Positions 10,211 through 19,038 of a stretch of DNA of 64,000 nt are shown one piece after another (within the stretch, counting starts at the first letter, position 1; each line of letters opens with the position of its first letter). Under the pieces are notes generated by a model that saw only the letters and a list, made by a program, of their open reading frames with translations, made no database searches and was not told the origin of the DNA. A program made the translations under genes and the position numbers. The DNA is taken from contig NZ_AP022618.1 in assembly GCF_010731615.1 (NCBI RefSeq), positions 4,402,001-4,466,000 on the forward strand, written 5' to 3'. Source of the DNA: Mycolicibacterium insubricum (GTDB lineage: Bacteria > Actinomycetota > Actinomycetes > Mycobacteriales > Mycobacteriaceae).

Positions 10211-11111
10211 GGTGGTTCTCCACTTCTTCAACGGGATCGGCCTGGACCAGGCCGGTGGCGGTCTCGACTCGCTGTTGGTAGCTGCGGCGTGCCGCGACGT
10301 CGAAATCCAGGAACATCCGGTCCGAACCCATGCGGGCGTGCACCCAGCGGCGGGTGCGCGCCCCCAGTAGGCCCAGTATCGGTGCCATCACCCGCATTCC
10401 GGCGGGCACCATCACCTGTGTGCGCGGCCGGTCCAGCACCCCGACGACGGCGGCTGCGATGCGCTGCGGCGCAACGGGTTTGCTGCCTCCGACGGATTGG
10501 GTCCCGGCGATCAGCTCGGTGGCGGTGAACGGCGGCAGTATCGCCGACACCTCGACACCGTAGGGCGCGAACTCGTCGGCCATCGAGCAGGTCAACCCGA
10601 TGACGGCGAATTTCGTTGCCGCATAGACCACCTGGCCCGGCACCGGGACCGCACCGGCCAGCGAGGCGATGTTGACGATGTGCCCGCTGCGCCGGGCCAC
10701 CATCTCCGGGAGCACCAGCCGGCAGCCGGTCAGCACGCCGAGAAGGTTGACGTCGACGGCGGTGCGGGTGAGCTGTTCGCTCTGGTCCAGGTACGCCCCG
10801 ACGGGCATCACGCCGGCGTTGTTGACCAGGATGTCGATGCGTCCGCCGCCGTCGGCGCGGGCGGCGTCGAAGAAGGCGGCCATCGATTCCGGGTCGGTGA
10901 CGTCGACCGGATGGCCGGTGATGACCGCGCCCGGGCCGAACCCGGCCAGCGCGCTGCGCAGCGCGGGGGCGTCCCGGTCGCCGATGACCACCGTCGCACC
11001 GCGCTCCAGCAGCGCCGTCGCGGTGGCCAGCCCGATACCGCGGGCCGCGCCGGTGATCACCGCGGTTCGTCCGCGGATCCTGTCTGTGCCAGCTGCCACG
11101 GGCGCAATCAC
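10203..11111 (-). CDS. short-chain dehydrogenase/reductase
   Basis: This 302-residue classical SDR has TGAARGIG near residue 20 (NAD(P) binding), NNAGVM near 98, a catalytic Ser in NIASLAG and YAATK near 165. A C-terminal extension of about 50 residues resembles those of hydrophobic-alcohol dehydrogenases in mycobacteria. The GTG at 11111 overlaps the stop of the upstream LLM gene (GTGA); another GTG at 11099 is possible. Placement between an F420-type oxidoreductase and a P450 suggests it oxidises the hydroxylated product. The substrate is an inference only. Confidence 0.9.
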   Translation of the reverse strand: MIAPVAAGTDRIRGRTAVITGAARGIGLATATALLERGATVVIGDRDAPALRSALAGFGPGAVITGHPVDVTDPESMAAFFDAARADGGGRIDILVNNAGVMPVGAYLDQSEQLTRTAVDVNLLGVLTGCRLVLPEMVARRSGHIVNIASLAGAVPVPGQVVYAATKFAVIGLTCSMADEFAPYGVEVSAILPPFTATELIAGTQSVGGSKPVAPQRIAAAVVGVLDRPRTQVMVPAGMRVMAPILGLLGARTRRWVHARMGSDRMFLDFDVAARRSYQQRVETATGLVQADPVEEVENHHG

Positions 11112-12148
11112 CTTTCCTGAGTGCGGATCTGGTTCCGCAGGTCGTCGAGGATCTCACCGGCCAGGCCCTCGTCGGTGCCGGCGGCGAATCCCGGCAGCAC
11201 CCGGTCGATGCGGCCCGCGCAGCGCTGCCACAGCGTGGCGGCGACCTCCTCCGGTGGTGCGACGACGGCGAATGTCGAGAGCACCTCGTCGTCGATCCGC
11301 TGCCCCATCCCGGCCCAGTCGCCGTCGCGCGAGCACCGGCGCAGTTCCGGCTGCAGTTCGCCCCAGCCGTGCACGTCGAGCACCGGTCGGTACGCGGGGG
11401 TGGAGGCGTAGAAAGCGATCTGGGTGCGCAATCGGTCTGCGGCGGAGGCTATTTCGGCGTCGTCACGGCCGGTGGCGATGAAAACCGGTGCCGCCACCGT
11501 CAGTTCGTCACGGCTGCGCCCGGCGTCGTCCAGCCCGGCCCGCAGCGCCGGTGCGCTGACCTCGTCGAAGTACCGGGCGGTGGAGAACGCGTGCACCAGC
11601 ATCCCGTCGGCGGCCCGGCCGCACAGGGCGGTCATCGCGGGCCCGACGGCGGCGAGCAGGATCGGCGGGTCGGTGACCTCGGTGGGTTCCGGGGTGAACA
11701 TCGGGGTCATCAGCGAATGGGTGTAGAACTCCCCGGTGAACGACAGCCGGTCCCCGGTGCGCCAGCAGCGCCAGATCTCCCGCAGCGCGGCGATGTACTC
11801 GGCCATCCGGGCCACCGGCCGGCTCCACGGCATACAGAAGCGCTTCTCGATGTGCGGGCGGATCTGGGTGCCCAGACCGAGCAGGAACCGGCCACCGGAG
11901 TAGTCCGCCAGATCCCAGGCGGACTGGGCCAGCGTCATCGGGTTGCGGGCGAAGGCCACGGTGATGGACGTGCCGATGCTGACGGTCCGGGAATGCTCGG
12001 CGGCCAGCAGCGCGCCCAGGAACGGGTCGTGGTTGATCTCGCCGGTCCAGCAGCCGTCGAATCCGTCGTCCTCCACGCGGGCGACGGTCGCTGCGACGTC
12101 GGCCGGGCGGCCGGGAAACCCCCGGTCGATTTTGAGTGCCCCGACCAT
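11108..12148 (-). CDS. LLM class F420-dependent oxidoreductase
   Basis: The 346-residue bacterial luciferase-like TIM barrel has VSIGTSITVAFARNPM near residue 55, GRFLLGLGTQ near 90 and LLAAVGPAMTALCGRAADG near 180. Mycobacterial members of this family usually use cofactor F420. It is the first gene of the LLM-SDR-P450 run. Its ATG lies 12 bases from the 19-bp operator at 12160-12178, and a TACTGT hexamer inside that operator is well placed as its -10 element. It diverges from the carboxyltransferase gene. Confidence 0.88.
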   Translation of the reverse strand: MVGALKIDRGFPGRPADVAATVARVEDDGFDGCWTGEINHDPFLGALLAAEHSRTVSIGTSITVAFARNPMTLAQSAWDLADYSGGRFLLGLGTQIRPHIEKRFCMPWSRPVARMAEYIAALREIWRCWRTGDRLSFTGEFYTHSLMTPMFTPEPTEVTDPPILLAAVGPAMTALCGRAADGMLVHAFSTARYFDEVSAPALRAGLDDAGRSRDELTVAAPVFIATGRDDAEIASAADRLRTQIAFYASTPAYRPVLDVHGWGELQPELRRCSRDGDWAGMGQRIDDEVLSTFAVVAPPEEVAATLWQRCAGRIDRVLPGFAAGTDEGLAGEILDDLRNQIRTQER

Positions 12149-12159
12149 GCTGGTGACGC

Positions 12160-12178
12160 TACAGTAATCAATTCGGTA
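12160..12178. promoter_or_regulatory. 19-bp operator, copy 1
   Basis: The site reads TACAGTAATCAATTCGGTA and matches TACNGTA-N5-TWCNGTA. It sits in the 53-base space between the divergent LLM (minus) and carboxyltransferase (plus) genes. TACTGT on the minus strand and TACGGT (12177-12182) on the plus strand could serve as the two -10 elements, so a bound repressor would block both. Confidence 0.7.
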
Positions 12179-12201
12179 CGGTCAACGATGGAGGGAGTGC
12201 C

Positions 12202-13680
12202 ATGTCCTGGGACGCCACGCTGGCCGAGCTGGCCGCCCACCGTGACCGTGCGCGCGCCATGGGCGGACCCGACCGGCTGGCCGCCCACCGCGGCTCCGGG
12301 AAGCTCGATGCCCGGGGCCGTATCGACGCACTGCTGGACCCCGGCAGCTTCCGGGAGATCGGCACGCTGGTGGGCGCCGAGGTGGCCGCCGACGGCATCG
12401 TCACCGGCTCGGGACGTATCGACGGCGCCCCGGTGCTGGTGGGCGCCGAGGACTTCACCAGCGCCGCGGGCACCATCGGGTCCGGCAGCAACGCCAAGCG
12501 CTACCGGATCGCCGAGCTGGCGGTCCGCGACAAGATCCCGCTGGTGATGCTGTTGGAGGGAGCCGGTTTTCGGCCCGGCAAGCAGGGCGGGCGCTCGCCG
12601 GTCGACCTGATCGCCCAGGCCCGCTGCTCCGGGCTGGTGCCGACGGTGGCCGCGGTGCTGGGCCCGTCGGCCGGGCACGGCGCCCTGGTCGCCCCGGTGT
12701 GCGATTTCCGGATCATGAGCAACGCCGGGGCGATCTTCACCGCCGGGCCGCCGGTGGTGGCCGAATCCACCGGCGAGCACATCGACAAGGCCGATCTGGG
12801 CGGGCCGAAGGTGGCGGTGGCCAGCGGGGTGATCCACAACGTCGCCCCCGACGACGCGTCGGTGCTGGCCGACATCCGCCGGTATCTGAGCTATTTCCCG
12901 TCCAGTGCGTACAGCTATCCGCCGGATGCCGCCGGCGGCGACACCGGACCCCGGGCCACCGGCGAGCTGCTCGACATCGTGCCGCGCGATTCCCGCCGCA
13001 GCTACGACATGCGCGCGGTGCTGGACGTGATCTTCGATTCCCCGCGGAGGTTCGAGGTGGCCCCGGGCTACGGCCCGGCGATCATCTGCGCGCTGGCCCA
13101 CCTGGGCGGTCACCCGGTAGCGGTGGTGGCCAACCAGCCGCGGGCGGGCGCGGGCGCCATCGACACCGCGGCGGCGGACAAGGCCGCGCATTTCATCACC
13201 GTCGCCGACTCGTTCCACCTGCCGCTGATCTTCCTGGCCGACAATCCCGGCATGCTGCCGGGCAGCCGGTCCGAGCGCGACGGGGTACTGCGGGCCGGGG
13301 CCCGGATGTTCGCCGCGCAGACCATGGCCGAGACGGTCAAACTGCACCTGACCGTGCGCAAGGCCTACGGCTTCGGGTCGATGGTGATGTCGCTGCTCGG
13401 ATTCGACGGGCAGAGCGCCACCTTCGGCTATCCCGGCGCCGGGCTGGGCGCGATGAGCGCGGCGGCGTTGAGCCGGGCCGCCAAGGCCGACGCCGATCTG
13501 GCCCAGTCGCTGCGCGACGACGAGTTGCGGGCCTCGCTGAGCTCGGCGGAGAACTTCGGCTTCGACGAGCTGATCGACCCCCGGGAAACCCGCGACGCGC
13601 TGCTCGATGCGCTGCGCCGCGGGCTGGCCTCCCGCGCGCAGGCGGCCCAACCGGTGCGCCGCACCGCCATCTGGCCCTGA
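12202..13680 (+). CDS. acyl-CoA carboxylase carboxyltransferase (beta) subunit-like
   Basis: This 492-residue protein has both carboxyltransferase lobes. The N-lobe includes DARGRIDALLDPGSF near residue 36, and the C-lobe includes FLADNPGMLPGSRSE near 345. Family members transfer CO2 from carboxybiotin to an acyl-CoA. No biotin carboxylase or biotin carrier gene is adjacent, so it would have to borrow a subunit encoded elsewhere or do something different. A GGAGGGAG ribosome site precedes the ATG. It is transcribed away from operator copy 1. Confidence 0.85.
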   Translation: MSWDATLAELAAHRDRARAMGGPDRLAAHRGSGKLDARGRIDALLDPGSFREIGTLVGAEVAADGIVTGSGRIDGAPVLVGAEDFTSAAGTIGSGSNAKRYRIAELAVRDKIPLVMLLEGAGFRPGKQGGRSPVDLIAQARCSGLVPTVAAVLGPSAGHGALVAPVCDFRIMSNAGAIFTAGPPVVAESTGEHIDKADLGGPKVAVASGVIHNVAPDDASVLADIRRYLSYFPSSAYSYPPDAAGGDTGPRATGELLDIVPRDSRRSYDMRAVLDVIFDSPRRFEVAPGYGPAIICALAHLGGHPVAVVANQPRAGAGAIDTAAADKAAHFITVADSFHLPLIFLADNPGMLPGSRSERDGVLRAGARMFAAQTMAETVKLHLTVRKAYGFGSMVMSLLGFDGQSATFGYPGAGLGAMSAAALSRAAKADADLAQSLRDDELRASLSSAENFGFDELIDPRETRDALLDALRRGLASRAQAAQPVRRTAIWP

Positions 13681-13706
13681 CCCGACACCGCACACAGGAG
13701 CCGCAC

Positions 13707-14564
13707 ATGCCGCGCGATATCCGCGAACTGACCGACGACCCCGACGCCTACGCGGCCGAACTCCGGGAACGCTGGGGCGGTCTGCTGTCCTACCGCTACC
13801 TGGGCCGGCACTACGACGTAATGGACACCGGCGAGACCGACAACACGGTGACGCTGCGCCGCGACATGCGCGACGCCGACGGCGGGGTGCTGCTGGCCGT
13901 GTTGGGCATCTGCTCCCCGGAGGGCGGCGGCATGTCGGATCTGGAGGCGGTGCCCAACCCGGTGGTCTGGTCGGCGCAGGTGCTCGACCCGGGCCGCGAC
14001 GTCCACCGCATCGAGGTGGTGTCCGAGACCCTCAAGCGCGGCCGCCAGTTCGGTTACAGCCGGTCGCGCATCGTCGACGCCGACAACCCGGACCGGCTGC
14101 TGGCGCTGACCCAGGGCCAGGGCGTCAGCCTCGGCACCCCGCCGGCCGGCCTGGCGAAGATGGAGCCCCGGCCGCTGCACATCGTCGACTCCCCCGACCT
14201 GCCGCCGCTGTGGCGGGTGTTCGGCGCCGCCCGGCGGCCCGACGGCCGCTGGGCACTGCCGGAACTCAGGGTCGAGCTGGCTTCCCCGGACGCCGCGCTG
14301 CACATCGGGCCGCAGTTCGTCGCGGCGGAGACGGTGGCGCGGGAGGCGGCCGGCGCCGCGGCGGGCTCCGACCGGCTCACCGGGCTGTCCGCGCAGGTGA
14401 TGTTCCTGGCCCGCGGCAAGGTGGGACCCTTCCGCCTGGAAGCCGATTCGGCGGCTGCCACCGGATCGCTGGCCACCGCCCGGGTGCTGATCTACGACGA
14501 GGGCAACGGCGACCGACCGGTCACCACCGCGGCTTACCAGTTCGCCCTGGCCGGCGATCGGTAG
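13707..14564 (+). CDS. conserved hypothetical protein, possible double-hotdog thioesterase-like
   Basis: This 285-residue protein begins MPRDIRELTDDPDAYAAELR. It follows the carboxyltransferase gene by 26 bases with an AGGAG ribosome site, so the two are probably co-transcribed. Segments such as VVSETLKRGRQFGYSRSRIVDAD and the C-terminal RVLIYDEG resemble PaaI/acyl-CoA thioesterase hotdog folds, but I do not recognise a specific family member. There is no signal peptide or membrane segment. An acyl-CoA-related function is inferred mainly from its neighbour. Confidence 0.6.
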   Translation: MPRDIRELTDDPDAYAAELRERWGGLLSYRYLGRHYDVMDTGETDNTVTLRRDMRDADGGVLLAVLGICSPEGGGMSDLEAVPNPVVWSAQVLDPGRDVHRIEVVSETLKRGRQFGYSRSRIVDADNPDRLLALTQGQGVSLGTPPAGLAKMEPRPLHIVDSPDLPPLWRVFGAARRPDGRWALPELRVELASPDAALHIGPQFVAAETVAREAAGAAAGSDRLTGLSAQVMFLARGKVGPFRLEADSAAATGSLATARVLIYDEGNGDRPVTTAAYQFALAGDR

Positions 14565-14572
14565 CGCGCCCG

Positions 14573-16119
14573 TCAGAAGGGTGGTGGGTCGAAAGTGCCT
14601 GCGGGTTCGGGTTTTCCGGCTTCGCGGGCGGCGGCCTTGGCCGCGGCGTCCGCGGCCAGGATCTGCGCGTGGTTGCGGGCGCGTTCGCGTTCGATGCGCT
14701 GGGCGCGGGTCTTGGCTCGGGACTGTGTGCGCGCCGGCATCTTCAACGTTCGCCCCGGCCCGCAGGTGCGCCGCGGCTTACCCGGCGGCGGGGCCGGCCC
14801 GGTAGTCGTATCCCACTCCGGGAACAGCACCGCACTGAGCGGGATGGTGGTGTAGCTGTGACCGGTGGGGGTGGTGATGGTCAACCGCCCGTCGGGGTAC
14901 TGCACTTCGGTCCAACCGTCCCAAAACGTTTTGAGCAGATGATGCAGACGGCAGTAGCCATGGAGCTTCGACGGGTGCATGTGGCCCCCGGACCCCCAAG
15001 GTTCGCTGTGGTCGATATCGCATTTGACCGCCGGTTTGTCGCACCCGGGGAACCGGCACGTCAGATCCCGGGCCCGGATGAACTCATCCAACGCGGTCGA
15101 CGGCCGGTACCGCGACTCGGGGCCCGCATCCTGCGCCGGGGTGGCCACGGTGCGGACTTTCGCCCCGTGGGCCAGCAGATCGGCGACCGCCTCGGCCGAG
15201 AGGAACCCGCGGCCCGAGATGATCGCGGCCGGGCGGGCCGGCGGCCGCTCGCCGGGCACACTGTTGGCCGCCTTACGGATCCCCGCCGTGCCCGTCGCGG
15301 GGATCGCGGCGTTGGTCACCACATGAATCACCACCCCCGCCGCGGGATGGGCCCCGTCTTCGCCGAACACCCGGGATTGTCACAGGCGCACACCAGGTGA
15401 TCACTGCGGGCGGCCAGCGCGGCCATCGCATCGGCGCGCCGCTACGCCAGAGTCCGCGGGTCATCGTCGCAGACCGCCTTGGCCATCGCGGTCAACGTGT
15501 CGTCCAGCAGGGCGGCATCCGCCTTGGCCAGCCGCCCCCAGACCGTGGACAAATCATTGCCGTCGCTACGGGGGTCACCGATGGTGATGTGGCGATCGGC
15601 CACCGTCTGGCGGGACCGGCGCACCGCATCCGGATCGACCCCGTCGATGATCACATCGATCGCGGTTTCCAGCTTCGCCTGCGACAACGGCTCCCACGTC
15701 GTCACCGCAGCCGCGATCGCCGCATCCACCGGCGCGCGCGCCTCGGGATCGAGGACCTGGGAGGTGCGGCTGATGATGCTCATCGCCGTCAACACCGAAA
15801 ACTCCCCCGCCAAAAACAAGGCACCCACCTTCGGCAAGGCCTCGGCCAGCGCGATCGCCCGTTCCATCACCCCCATCGCCCGACCGTGCTTGACGTTCAA
15901 CACGCAGCTGATCTCCGCCGCCGCGGCATCCCAGTCATCACAGCCCCACCCCGGATGCTGCTCGACGCCCAGACGCCGGCGCGTCAGCTCCGCCACCGCC
16001 GCCCAATGATGCGCCTCGGCCGCCGCCGCAGCACGGGCCGACGCCGCAATCGCATCCACCAGCGCCGCGTCCCCCAGGGACCGCAACTCGACCGGCATAC
16101 ACAACTTCTGCTCGAACAT
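14573..16119 (-). pseudogene. broken DUF222 / HNH endonuclease (13E12-repeat family)
   Basis: Two adjoining fragments make one family member. The N-terminal part (16119 to 15442, 225 codons, start MFEQKLCMPVELRSL) is the DUF222 region. It ends in an in-frame TAG at 15444-15442, where the family would continue QRRADAMAAL, consistent with a CAG-to-TAG change. Reading on in that frame gives RRADAMAALAARSDHLVCACDNPGC, after which the frame must shift before the HNH part beginning GAHPAAGVVIHVV near 15355. That part retains CRFPGC, CDIDH and CRLHH of the HNH nuclease. Nonsense plus frameshift argue for a dead gene; sequencing error is the alternative. Confidence 0.8.
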
Positions 16120-16320
16120 ACGTACTATTCTATGCCGCCCGGCCGACAGAAAGGACCGGTCAGACACAGCCTGTGGATAGAAATGGAAGTGTGTACAACC
16201 CCTTCCCCGAGGCTCGGACGGCGGCGGATCCACGCGGCGTTGAACCGGCACCAAGACCGAAATCCACCCGAGTCCACGGTGCACGGGTGTCTAGACTTGA
16301 CACCGCGATAGGAGGCGCCG

Positions 16321-17043
16321 ATGCACGATCCGATCGCCGCGATCGCCACCGCCCCGCCCGGTGCGCACATCGGGGCATTCTTCGACATGGACGGCACCCT
16401 GGTCGACGGGTTCACCCCGGCCGCCCACGCCCGGCACCGCATCCGCAACCGGCAGGCCCGCTTCGGGGAGTTCGTCGGCATCGCCGAGGCCGCGCTGCGC
16501 TACCGCTTCGGCCGGATGCAGTTCGACAGCCTGCTCACCCGGGCCGCCGGCTTCCTGCGGGGCACCGAGCTGCGCGAACTCGAGTCCGTCTGCGAGGAGT
16601 TGTTCCACAGCGACATCCGGCACAAGGTGTTCGACGACATGGTGACCGCCATCCGCGCGCATCAGCAGGCCGGACACACCGTGGTGCTCAGTTCTTCGGC
16701 ACTGACCATTCACGCCGCGCCCGTCGCCCGGGCGTTCGGCATCGAGCACCTGATCTGCAACAGCTTCGAGCTCGACGGGAGGGGCCGGCTGACCGGGGCG
16801 ATCCAGGCGCCGATCATCTGGGGGGACGTCAAGGCCGCCGCGGCGGTCGCCTTCTCCCACAGGCACGGCATCGATCTGAGCCGCAGCTACTTCTACGGCG
16901 ACGGTGAGGAGGAGCTGACCCTGATGCACAAGGTCGGCAACCCCCGTCCGGTCAACCCGCGTCGTGCCCTGGCCACGGCGGCGGCCCAGCACGGCTGGCC
17001 CACCCTGCGGCCGTCCCGAACCACCGTCAGTCGATCGCTTTGA
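16321..17043 (+). CDS. HAD-IB family phosphatase (SerB-like), single domain
   Basis: This 240-residue HAD hydrolase has the nucleophile motif FFDMDGTLVDG near residue 20, Ser/Thr motif VVLSSSA near 120 and YFYGDGEEE near 190. The subfamily includes phosphoserine phosphatase and phosphatases fused to PlsC acyltransferases. Here the protein stops after the HAD domain with a short basic tail and no acyltransferase is present. An AGGAGG ribosome site lies 5 bases before the ATG. The stop overlaps the converging exported-protein gene by 17 bases. The substrate is unknown. Confidence 0.85.
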   Translation: MHDPIAAIATAPPGAHIGAFFDMDGTLVDGFTPAAHARHRIRNRQARFGEFVGIAEAALRYRFGRMQFDSLLTRAAGFLRGTELRELESVCEELFHSDIRHKVFDDMVTAIRAHQQAGHTVVLSSSALTIHAAPVARAFGIEHLICNSFELDGRGRLTGAIQAPIIWGDVKAAAAVAFSHRHGIDLSRSYFYGDGEEELTLMHKVGNPRPVNPRRALATAAAQHGWPTLRPSRTTVSRSL

Positions 17044-17557
17044 GCGTGAACGGCAGTTCGATGACGACCGGCAGGTTCACCCCGCATCCTCCGCTTTCAC
17101 CGACCGTGCGGTCCCAGCCGGTGTAGCTGCGTATCGCGTCGTACGACGGAGCACCGACCAGGTCCGGTGCGAAGTAGTACAACTGGTTGGCCGCAGCCGT
17201 GGACCCGTCGGGGCAGGGCACCCAGGTCGGGTGCTGCCGGCGCACACTCCACTGTCCGGCCGCCGCGCACGTGAGTTCCGCCGACCAGCCGTCACTGCTG
17301 ACCACGCTGCCCGCGCAGTTGTGGGACTCATCGCACCAACTGCTCAGCGTCCAGGTCGAGGTGACGGTCTGCTCATCGCGGAACACTTCGTTGGTCTTCG
17401 CCCACACCCCGTCGGAAACCGCGGTGAACCGTCCGTTGGGCAGCGGGGCGCACAATGCGGCCACCGCCTCCGGCGCCGCGGCCACCGCCGCCACCGCGGC
17501 GGTGGCGAGCAGCAGGACCGCGGCCAGACGGCCGGTCCGGTTGCCGTCGCCGGTCAT
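17027..17557 (-). CDS. exported Cys-rich protein closing the mce operon
   Basis: The 176-residue product has a basic N-terminus and a hydrophobic stretch (residues 10-33, AAVLLLATAAVAAVAAA) that fits a Sec signal peptide. The mature part contains six cysteines (ALCAPL, SWCDESHNCAG, LTCAA, VPCPDG, GGCGV), enough for three disulfides. The ATG overlaps the mceF stop (ATGA), so it is coupled to the Mce genes. I do not recognise a named family. An extracytoplasmic partner of the Mce complex is a reasonable inference from location only. Confidence 0.7.
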   Translation of the reverse strand: MTGDGNRTGRLAAVLLLATAAVAAVAAAPEAVAALCAPLPNGRFTAVSDGVWAKTNEVFRDEQTVTSTWTLSSWCDESHNCAGSVVSSDGWSAELTCAAAGQWSVRRQHPTWVPCPDGSTAAANQLYYFAPDLVGAPSYDAIRSYTGWDRTVGESGGCGVNLPVVIELPFTLKAID

Positions 17558-19038
17558 GCTCCGGCCGTCATGACGAGTTCCTGCCAGGACTTCGGCGATC
17601 CGGCCTCCCCGGCGTTCGCCTGCTGATACGTCTGGCCGTTGGGGGCCACGAAGCGTCCGGAGCCCGGATCGTAGGGAGTCGCCACGACGTCCGGTCCACC
17701 GCCGTCGAACGCGCTCGGTGCCGCCTCGGCAGGTGCCGGCGTACCCTCGGTGGGCCCGTAGATTCGGTCGTCTCCGGTGACCCGCGAATCCGGCGGTACG
17801 CCCTGCGCCATCAGGTTCGGATCCAGCGGATAGGGACCCAACAGGTGTTGACGCATCACCAACGGCTGATACTCATCGTCACTGTTGCAGATCGCCGCGG
17901 TCGGAGCCCGCTTGCCCGGCTTCCCGGCACACGGATAGTTACGGGCGCCCCGCACCGCCAACGGTGAATCCTGGGGAAGTTTGCAGTACATGCCGGTGGG
18001 GGTGTCCACTTCGCTGGTGTCCTCCGGTGAGCGCCATTGGCTCGGCGGCAGGAAACCGACCGTGCACGACGGCGGATCCCCCTCACTGATCGTGAAGTCC
18101 CCCTGCCCCATCCCGGTCGGGTTGTGGTCCGGACCGGCCGACAGCAGGTTCGCCACGAAGGGCGGCATCAGCACCAGAATCTGTTCCAGACCGGCACGAT
18201 AGGTCACCAAGATCTGCCCGACCGTCCTCAGGTTCGCCAGCAGCAGTGGCAACGTCGGCTTGAGTTGGTTGAACAGCCGGGAAGCCTCGTTGGCCGCGCC
18301 GGGGCCGTCGCGCAGGATGGTGCGCCACTGCCCGTCGCTGGCCACCATGGTCCCGGTGATGTCGGCCAGGCTCTGAGACCAGACCCGCAGACTCTCCCGA
18401 CTCTCCTCCTGCGCGTTCAGCAACGGGACGCTGTCTTGCAGCAGGTCCACCGTCTGCTCTCGGGTGTCGCTCATCGCGCCCGATATCGTGGCCGCCGAGT
18501 CGACCAGCAACGCCAGATCGTCACCGGCTCCGCCCAGCGCCAGATACGATTCATTCAGCAGTGCCGAAAGTCGTTCTTTTGGAATGCTTTTGATCAGCGC
18601 GCTGGTCTGGTCCAACAGGGGTCCGACCTCCTGCGGAACAGTGGTGTCGGCCATGGCGATCCGCGACCCGTCCACCAGGTAGGGCGGACCGTCGTCCTCG
18701 GGAACCAGATCCAGGTACTGTTCGCCGATCGCCGAAGCACTGCGCACATGCGCGGCCAGCTTGGCCGGAATCTTCGGTGAGGTTTTCAGCGACAAGGTCG
18801 CCGAGGCACCGTGCGGGATCAAGTCGACGTCGGTGACCTTCCCGACCTGCACACCACGATAGGTGACGTTGGAAAACCGGTAGAGCCCACCGGTTCCGGG
18901 CAGCTCGACGGTGACGGTGATCCGGCCCCAACCGAGCAATGTGGGCACCTGCATGTAGACCGACGCCATCACCGCCATGCCCACCAGCGATCCGATCGCG
19001 AAGATCACCAGCTGGATTCTGATGAACCGGGTCAGCAT
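17554..19038 (-). CDS. MceF-type substrate-binding protein
   Basis: This 494-residue protein has one N-terminal membrane helix (about residues 5-28) and an MCE/MlaD beta domain at about 38-115 (VTYRGVQVGKVTDVDL). A helical region follows, then a Pro/Ala-rich tail. Mce proteins A-F form a periplasm-spanning hexameric channel for lipid uptake in mycobacteria. The ATG abuts the mceE stop without a gap. Order and sequence place it as the sixth Mce gene of this operon. The lipid carried is unknown. Confidence 0.9.
   Translation of the reverse strand: MLTRFIRIQLVIFAIGSLVGMAVMASVYMQVPTLLGWGRITVTVELPGTGGLYRFSNVTYRGVQVGKVTDVDLIPHGASATLSLKTSPKIPAKLAAHVRSASAIGEQYLDLVPEDDGPPYLVDGSRIAMADTTVPQEVGPLLDQTSALIKSIPKERLSALLNESYLALGGAGDDLALLVDSAATISGAMSDTREQTVDLLQDSVPLLNAQEESRESLRVWSQSLADITGTMVASDGQWRTILRDGPGAANEASRLFNQLKPTLPLLLANLRTVGQILVTYRAGLEQILVLMPPFVANLLSAGPDHNPTGMGQGDFTISEGDPPSCTVGFLPPSQWRSPEDTSEVDTPTGMYCKLPQDSPLAVRGARNYPCAGKPGKRAPTAAICNSDDEYQPLVMRQHLLGPYPLDPNLMAQGVPPDSRVTGDDRIYGPTEGTPAPAEAAPSAFDGGGPDVVATPYDPGSGRFVAPNGQTYQQANAGEAGSPKSWQELVMTAGA

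Noticed and set aside
16120..16320. Possible promoter TTGACA near 16288 before the HAD gene
   Set aside because: The hexamer is too close to the ATG for a matching -10 box; only the AGGAGG ribosome site is convincing.
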